NCBI RefSeq assembly: GCF_019654915.1
Contig: NZ_BPET01000047.1
Span: 1 to 47,601 of the forward strand
From: Shewanella sp. MBTL60-007
GTDB taxonomy: Bacteria > Pseudomonadota > Gammaproteobacteria > Enterobacterales > Shewanellaceae
DNA: 47,601 bases
Direction: 5' to 3'
Shown here: positions 43,125 through 47,601 of the stretch, piece by piece
Position numbering within the stretch: the first letter of the stretch is position 1
Layout: the number at the start of each line of letters is the position of its first letter
Notes under the pieces: model-generated
The model's input: the letters and a program-made list of their open reading frames with translations, nothing else
Database searches by the model: none
What the model was told of the DNA's origin: nothing
Translations under genes and position numbers: made by a program

Positions 43125-44012
43125 TTACAATTTTATGAGTTCAGGCAGTTCTTGTAACAGAAAATCAATCAATAACCGCGTGGTAAGGCTTATACCTTTC
43201 CTGTCAGGATAGATAAGCCAGACATCCTCTTTCTTTGACTCATACTCAGGTAACACCCGAACCAGCTCTCCAGACTCAATTGCAGACACGGCATACAAGG
43301 GCGGCATAAAGCCAATACCTTGACCACCAACAATGGCTCGGCGAACAAACCCCATATGATTACAACTAAAGCGGCAGCTCATCTTGACGGTATCCGAGAT
43401 CAAATCCCAACTGTTATCGAGCGTTCCATCAGGCCAGCGATAGCAGATCGCATGATGGTCTTTCAGATCTGCTAAGGTTTTAGGGACGCCGTAAAGGTTG
43501 AGATATTCCGGGCTCGCGTAGATTGCTCGGCCAAGACTCAATATTCGTCTCGCAATGAAGCCCGAATCATGGAGCTTACCGGCATAAATAACAAAATCTA
43601 AACCTTGGCTATAGATGTCATTTGCGTAGTTATTAGTAATACGCAGATCGATCTCGATATCGGGGTAAAGTTGCTGGAACTTAGCTAGAACCGGTTGCAA
43701 CGCCTCGTCCCCTTCAGGCAAAAAACCAATTTTAACCTTGCCAATCGGCTTTTCGTTGATATCGAGTAGTTTATTCTTGGCCTGTTCGAGCCCTTCTAAT
43801 ACCTCAAGCAGATCTCGGTAATAGATCTCCCCATGCTGGGTTAAACGTAACTGACGCGTTGTTCTGAAAAATAGCTGGGCATTGAGTGACTTCTCAAGCT
43901 CGCCTATCCGTCTACTTACGTTTGCGCGGGGCAGATCTAAAGCCGTAGCTGCAGCAGTGAAACTGCCAAGCTTGACCACAATTGTAAAAAGTTTCAGATC
44001 TTCTATACGCAT
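43125..44012 (-). CDS. LysR-family regulator, probably of the efflux operon
   Basis: 295 aa. The N-terminal winged helix reads LKLFTIVVKLGSFTAAATALDLPRANVSRRIGELEKSLNAQLFFRTTRQLRLT, followed by the linker helix and a periplasmic-binding-like effector domain (IGFLPEGD..., YASPEYL, GQGIGFMPPLYAVSAIESGELVRVLPEY). It belongs to the CrgA/AaeR-like group. The gene is on the same strand as the pump genes and just upstream, unlike the common divergent layout, so it may be co-transcribed with or regulate the 93-bp gap promoter. Confidence 0.88.
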   Translation of the reverse strand: MRIEDLKLFTIVVKLGSFTAAATALDLPRANVSRRIGELEKSLNAQLFFRTTRQLRLTQHGEIYYRDLLEVLEGLEQAKNKLLDINEKPIGKVKIGFLPEGDEALQPVLAKFQQLYPDIEIDLRITNNYANDIYSQGLDFVIYAGKLHDSGFIARRILSLGRAIYASPEYLNLYGVPKTLADLKDHHAICYRWPDGTLDNSWDLISDTVKMSCRFSCNHMGFVRRAIVGGQGIGFMPPLYAVSAIESGELVRVLPEYESKKEDVWLIYPDRKGISLTTRLLIDFLLQELPELIKL

Positions 44013-44086
44013 TGAACAGCCTCTAACGCCATTATTGAGGAGCTAAAAAAAGAGTTACTCTGGCTGGCCCCTAAGTGGCCGGAGTA

Positions 44087-44117
44087 CTACAGGAAAAAAC
44101 TGTAGCGGTTTTTAATT
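44087..44117 (+). terminator. Hairpin with T-tail upstream of the LysR gene
   Basis: CTACAG, loop GAAAAAA and CTGTAG, then CGGTTTTT. No plus-strand gene ends nearby, so it may be the leftover of a lost gene or part of the LysR leader. Confidence 0.4.
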
Positions 44118-44204
44118 AATGATCAAAGCGTTATTTATCCCTTGGAGGTAAAACTCTCGCTCCTAGCGCCAAAATTGGATTTATGCTCAAGTCGATGGCT
44201 GGAT

Positions 44205-44385
44205 TTCAGGGGGAATCGTCTCATGGCTCACCGCTCGACTAACGGTGTACTTTGTCGACAACACTGCCGCAAAATACAAACCATTAAAACTAAGCCAGCA
44301 AATTATCAACAACCTAGGAGTAAAGTCTAAAAGGTAACTGGTGTTTGAATTTGCCAGCTAAAATGGAAATTTTTACGCTTTTATA
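44205..44385. pseudogene. Decayed copy of the gntR 5' region and promoter
   Basis: 44228-44263 matches 36601-36636 in the regulator gene (CTAACGG...GTA.TTTGTCGACAAC, five differences in 36). 44300-44385 matches 36826-36910 upstream of it (GGAGTAAAGTCTAA, then AAAT.TTTACGCTTTTAT). The intervening part is deleted. Both copies have the same orientation. The rest of 44013-44622 holds no gene. Confidence 0.7.
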
Positions 44386-44622
44386 TGGCGGCTCGCCCAA
44401 ACGATATGGACGGCTTAGGTAAAGTTAACGTTATTTTTTAACTGGGTAAAAAGCCCAAAGGCACAATAATGCTAGGATTCAATCCCTTAGTAAATAGAGT
44501 TCTAAGGCAATCATTTCGTTGACATAAAGAGTTGATTGCTAATCACAGACAGCACACCAACTTCACTTACTAAGTCTGTTACACTCTAAATTTGCTAACA
44601 AATTTAAGGCAGGAAATTTAAC

Positions 44623-44703
44623 ATGTTTGAGCTCATTAAAAACAATTATAAGCAATCTCAGGTGAGGTCGCCTCTACTTTTACCTTCTGTTTTAAACACT
44701 TAA
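44623..44703 (+). CDS. Candidate 26-residue small ORF
   Basis: ATG at 44623 is preceded by CAGGAAATTTAAC (AGGA at eight bases). The peptide starts MFELIKNNYKQSQ and ends in a hydrophobic SPLLLPSVLNT. It could be a leader peptide or the truncated start of a lost gene. A palindrome AAATTTGCTAACAAATTT lies about 20 bp upstream. Only the ribosome binding site supports it. Confidence 0.3.
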   Translation: MFELIKNNYKQSQVRSPLLLPSVLNT

Positions 44704-44870
44704 TCAAGAGCCGTAAACTCTAATCTTATTCTCCCATATCTAAACTTTAATTTTGTTCTCGCTAGGCATGTTCACTAATGCTCCTGTATGAACTTGCCAT
44801 GTTGTTAAAAATTTTAATGTTTTACATTCAATCATCGGTACATTCTACCGACTGATTTACTGGTGAGAGC

Positions 44871-45110
44871 ATGACAAATGAAAGAGTAACAGGACTTTAT
44901 TTTAATGAAAGCAAACATAGCGTGTGGATCATGTATACCGAACTGTACCCAGAGCGCATTGACGGCATAAATAAAGAACAATATATGGGACTATTAACAC
45001 AATTAAGTAAAACCAATGGAACGCGTTATGACCTTTACCAATTACTCTTACTCAAAAGGCAAGCAAAACCACGTCTTTTCAACATTCCTAAAAAATCTGC
45101 GCTTGAATAA
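44871..45110 (+). CDS. Possible small protein ahead of the HTH gene
   Basis: 79 aa with an acceptable ribosome site (GGTGAG before ATG 44871). Its last third overlaps the HTH gene in another frame by about 80 bp, which is unusual. It could be a real upstream gene, a regulatory upstream ORF coupled to the HTH gene, or chance. No family is recognised. Confidence 0.35.
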   Translation: MTNERVTGLYFNESKHSVWIMYTELYPERIDGINKEQYMGLLTQLSKTNGTRYDLYQLLLLKRQAKPRLFNIPKKSALE

Positions 45111-45990
45111 CGACTTATCACAAGAACAGCTATGCTTACACCTTAGTCAACATAGCAGTCTATTTTATAATCTAGATTCCATCACTGTAAGTCGCTGGGA
45201 ACGAGGCGTTAATATCCCCTCTTTGGCAAAACAAGCCGAAATTGTCGAACTGTATGATAAAGAACTCACTAACATCTATAGGAGTGATGAAAAATTTCTG
45301 GAAGAGTGCAGTCACCTTGTCACAACAAGTGATTCTGATAAACAAAAATCAAACCATCCTTATTATAGAAATGACAATTACAAAATCGAAACGATCGATC
45401 TCAACGATGATAGTTTTTATTTAGTATTAAAAATGATCTTACGTTATGAAGGTAATCCCAGCTTAAAACTAAAACCTCCTTTAGAGAAGTTTGAGAGTTT
45501 AAGTGACGTAAGAATCTCCATTGCAACAGCCTACAACGACCAAATTATCGGTCATAGCCTCTATATAGAGACAACGTCTCAAAATGTACTTGAGCTAATT
45601 AATATCAATAATGACTTAAGCCAAATTATCACCAGATGTGACAAAAACAGTCATGACACAATGCTGATCTTGTCTTCAGCTGGTGCTACTAAACAGGTCG
45701 AAAATAGCATTATGTCTACTTATATCAACAAGTTTTCGCAACAAAAACACCTACGCTATCTCTGTTTTAGTATCTGTGATGAAAATTTAATTAAGAAACT
45801 AAACACCGCTAAATTAGAGCCCTTCAAAGTGAGAAACATAGACTTAAACGACATGACAGTTGAGATCCATTCATTTTTACTTAGTCGATCAGAACTAATG
45901 GCTAACCGCTTTCTATTAAAATTGGCAGTGATTACTCCACAACAACTTGTGAGCTTCCTAGCCTCTGACGAGAAAGGAGATAACTCATGA
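45028..45990 (+). CDS. XRE-type HTH protein of a c-di-GMP signalling operon
   Basis: 320 aa from ATG 45028 (GGAA six bases upstream; an ATG at 45016 in the same frame is less well placed). Residues about 20-80 are an XRE helix-turn-helix (FLKNLRLNNDLSQEQLCLHL...SITVSRWERGVNIPS). The rest is of unknown family, with alternating strands and helices. Its weak fit to an acetyltransferase-like fold (LDDLSDVRISIATAYNDQIIGHSLYIE region) is not strong enough to assign. It overlaps the REC-EAL gene by ATGA, so it is made together with it and may bind DNA as the operon's regulator. Confidence 0.7.
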   Translation: MTFTNYSYSKGKQNHVFSTFLKNLRLNNDLSQEQLCLHLSQHSSLFYNLDSITVSRWERGVNIPSLAKQAEIVELYDKELTNIYRSDEKFLEECSHLVTTSDSDKQKSNHPYYRNDNYKIETIDLNDDSFYLVLKMILRYEGNPSLKLKPPLEKFESLSDVRISIATAYNDQIIGHSLYIETTSQNVLELININNDLSQIITRCDKNSHDTMLILSSAGATKQVENSIMSTYINKFSQQKHLRYLCFSICDENLIKKLNTAKLEPFKVRNIDLNDMTVEIHSFLLSRSELMANRFLLKLAVITPQQLVSFLASDEKGDNS

Positions 45991-47207
45991 ACATTCTAAT
46001 TGTTGACGATCAGGCCTTTATTAGAGAAATTATTATGCGGGAGTTTTGTCAAGTTGCGTCATCTACCCTATTCCACTTTAAAGAAGCAGATTGTGGCAAT
46101 ACGGCGATAAAAATACTAAGTGAAAGCCCCATAGATGTCTCCACACAATTCGACCTAGTCATTGCCGATTTGAAAATGGAAAACGGTGATGGTCTTGCGA
46201 TAATTAATCACATGGCTACGACTCGTAGCCGTGAAATCCCTTTAGCGATTGTCAGTTCTTCCGATAAACGAACACTTGAACTTGTTGGCAATATAACCAA
46301 CAGCTTTAGTTTGAATCTGATTGGTGTCTTTCAAAAGCCCGTAAATACCAAGGAAATTTACGCTTCGGTGATCGCAAAAAAGAATCAAACTCAGCCCAAA
46401 CCTGAACTGAATATTGAAACGCCCGTATGCCATTCAGGCAACATTACATCACTGATGAACGAAGATAATCTGTTTCTTTGTTATCAACCAAAAATTGAGA
46501 TAGCAACGGGTAAGCTCGTTGGTTTTGAAGTCCTATCTAGGCTGTGCATTCAAGGTGACGGTTTTATTTATCCTGATAAATTTATCCCTTTAGTTGAAGA
46601 TGCAGGCCTTAACTGTCAACTCACAAAGCTCGTACTCAGCCAAGCGTTATCCCAGTGGCACTTATTTGATTCTCTAAAAAAATATCGATTGTCAATTAAT
46701 ATGAGTGCTAATGATCTCTTATCAGATGACTTTATCGATTACGTTATTGATAAACGTCTATGCAATGCTGATATTAAGCTTATGCTCGAGCTAACGGAAT
46801 CTCAGCAAACTATCAATCAAGATAGAGCACTACAGGCTATAGCTAAATTGATCATTAACGATATTCCAATCTCACTGGACGACTTTGGTAAAAGTTATTC
46901 AACTCTGGATCGATTAGATTCTATACCATTTGAAGAGATAAAAATTGATAAAGATTTTGTGTCTGATCTTGATAAAAATCCGCAACACCAAGCTATCGTG
47001 GAATCTATCATTGCGCTGGCAAAAAATCTCAATGTAAAAGTCGTTGCAGAAGGTGTTGAAACTTTAGCTATTCAAAACCGTCTCCTTAAAATGGGTTGTC
47101 ATTGTGCTCAAGGTTACTTCATCAGTCCGCCAATAGAAGGCCGTTATCTCATTCCTTGGATCAATAGTTATAACCGTCAGAGGGAGCAAAAATATGCGAA
47201 CTGCTAG
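45987..47207 (+). CDS. Response regulator with EAL c-di-GMP phosphodiesterase domain
   Basis: 406 aa, RocR-like. The receiver domain (1-125) has acidic D8/D9, phospho-acceptor D61 (VIADLKM) and Lys117 (FQKP). The EAL domain (about 158-395) has EVLSRL as the EAL motif (E181), INMSAND, LELTES, LDDFGKSYSTL, IKIDKDFV, VVAEGVET and QGYFISPP. All the metal-binding and catalytic residues look present, although GTGYSSL of loop 6 is GKSYSTL. It should cleave cyclic di-GMP in a phosphorylation-dependent way. It is coupled to both neighbours by short overlaps. Confidence 0.9.
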   Translation: MNILIVDDQAFIREIIMREFCQVASSTLFHFKEADCGNTAIKILSESPIDVSTQFDLVIADLKMENGDGLAIINHMATTRSREIPLAIVSSSDKRTLELVGNITNSFSLNLIGVFQKPVNTKEIYASVIAKKNQTQPKPELNIETPVCHSGNITSLMNEDNLFLCYQPKIEIATGKLVGFEVLSRLCIQGDGFIYPDKFIPLVEDAGLNCQLTKLVLSQALSQWHLFDSLKKYRLSINMSANDLLSDDFIDYVIDKRLCNADIKLMLELTESQQTINQDRALQAIAKLIINDIPISLDDFGKSYSTLDRLDSIPFEEIKIDKDFVSDLDKNPQHQAIVESIIALAKNLNVKVVAEGVETLAIQNRLLKMGCHCAQGYFISPPIEGRYLIPWINSYNRQREQKYANC

Positions 47208-47502
47208 CCAGTGTATTAATGACAAGTTAGCACTATTCTTTAATCAATTTGACTCGAGCACTCAGGTTCATTTACACCAAGTGTTATCTGAAGAACTTAG
47301 ACAATTGCATCATGATGTCTGTCTGACTTCGAGTGAAGATCCCGATAAAATTAGTGCGTTACACCACAAACATAGAGGAATTTGTCGTTACCTAAAAATG
47401 GAAAATGAAATATTATCCGAACATACAGATAATAAAGTGGCTCTGCTAGGCAACATTCAAGCTTTACAGCACTCGCTTGAGGAGCTGTCGTTTGAAATGT
47501 AA
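47194..47502 (+). CDS. HPt-like small protein
   Basis: 102 aa, all-helical by composition. ISALHHKHRGICRYLKMEN aligns with the HPt motif (AHxLKGxA), placing the phospho-His at H58, with Arg61-Gly62 following. The length fits a stand-alone histidine phosphotransfer domain, which would pass phosphate to the REC-EAL protein. The start overlaps the previous gene by 14 bp and its end overlaps the next one, so they form one operon. The match is to a short motif only. Confidence 0.55.
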   Translation: MRTASQCINDKLALFFNQFDSSTQVHLHQVLSEELRQLHHDVCLTSSEDPDKISALHHKHRGICRYLKMENEILSEHTDNKVALLGNIQALQHSLEELSFEM

Positions 47503-47601
47503 CCCTATAACATATATTGCTTTTATTTTCAGTTTGTTAATGACCGTATTGATAAATATTGTTCTTTGGCAAAATGCACAAGATAAATTCAACCAGTTTT
47601 A
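47492..47601 (+). CDS. Start of a membrane protein, cut by the window end (probable sensor)
   Basis: An open frame from TTG 47492 with GGAG (47480-47483) eight bases before it. The first 36 residues begin MKCNPITYIAFIFSLLMTVLINIVLW, a single N-terminal membrane helix, then QNAQDKFNQF. No stop occurs before the window ends. The operon position beside HPt and REC-EAL genes suggests a sensor kinase, which the visible part cannot confirm. Confidence 0.55.
   Translation, partial: MKCNPITYIAFIFSLLMTVLINIVLWQNAQDKFNQF

Noticed and set aside
44142..44330. Plus-strand 62-aa ORF near the LysR gene
   Set aside because: It lies in the decayed copy of the gntR 5' region, opposite to the gene's coding sense.

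Overview
The window reads as the chromosome of a marine gammaproteobacterium, most likely Shewanella or a close relative. The pointers are the prpB-prpC-acnD-prpF propionate cluster with a GntR regulator, a YbiT-type ABC-F ATPase, PldA, CatB, a VF530-family protein, and a cassette array with attC sites. The genus is an inference from gene content; no rRNA is present.

Layout. 1-850: a minus-strand tRNA array (three initiator tRNA-Met, two tRNA-Val(GAC)) with one strong promoter and two decayed tRNA-Met copies. 1.1-16.9 kb: core-like genes, namely an MFS transporter with a small leading gene, VF530 protein, ybiT, catB, pldA, a diverged UvrB paralogue, a long HelD-like helicase with zinc ribbons, a small secreted protein, a two-gene unit of a WYL regulator and a second FtsZ, and an AI-2E-family permease. 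17.3-18.8 kb: a eukaryotic-type glutathione synthetase.

18.8-26.95 kb is an accessory island: an integron-type cassette array with no integrase in view. Cassette genes lie on the minus strand, separated by attC sites. They encode a DUF4240 protein, two PD-(D/E)XK-like nucleases (one membrane-anchored), a TIR protein, a secreted GYG-repeat protein and an unknown protein. The array is in two blocks. Each has a copy of the glutathione synthetase 3' end and downstream DNA on its left and a copy of a 142-bp repeat on its right, with an orphan fimbrial-type gene between them. A decayed IS110-family element sits exactly inside one attC. Its noncoding end folds like a bridge RNA and carries a guide-like segment complementary to the attC 3' end. 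A LexA-box match lies just beyond the right repeat, where an integrase promoter would be expected.

27-29 kb: a translationally coupled methyltransferase/HNH endonuclease pair. 29.2-36.75 kb: the 2-methylcitrate (propionate) cluster in its AcnD/PrpF version, with GntR-type palindromes upstream of the regulator. 37.2-44.0 kb: a LysR regulator and a tripartite RND efflux operon, bracketed by two direct copies of the gntR 5' region. 44.6-47.6 kb: a plus-strand signalling operon (HTH protein, REC-EAL phosphodiesterase, HPt-like protein, and the start of a membrane protein cut by the window end).

Most interesting: the WYL/FtsZ-paralogue pair, the IS110 element whose putative guide RNA fits attC, the doubled integrase-less array with its LexA-box scar, and the diverged UvrB paralogue.
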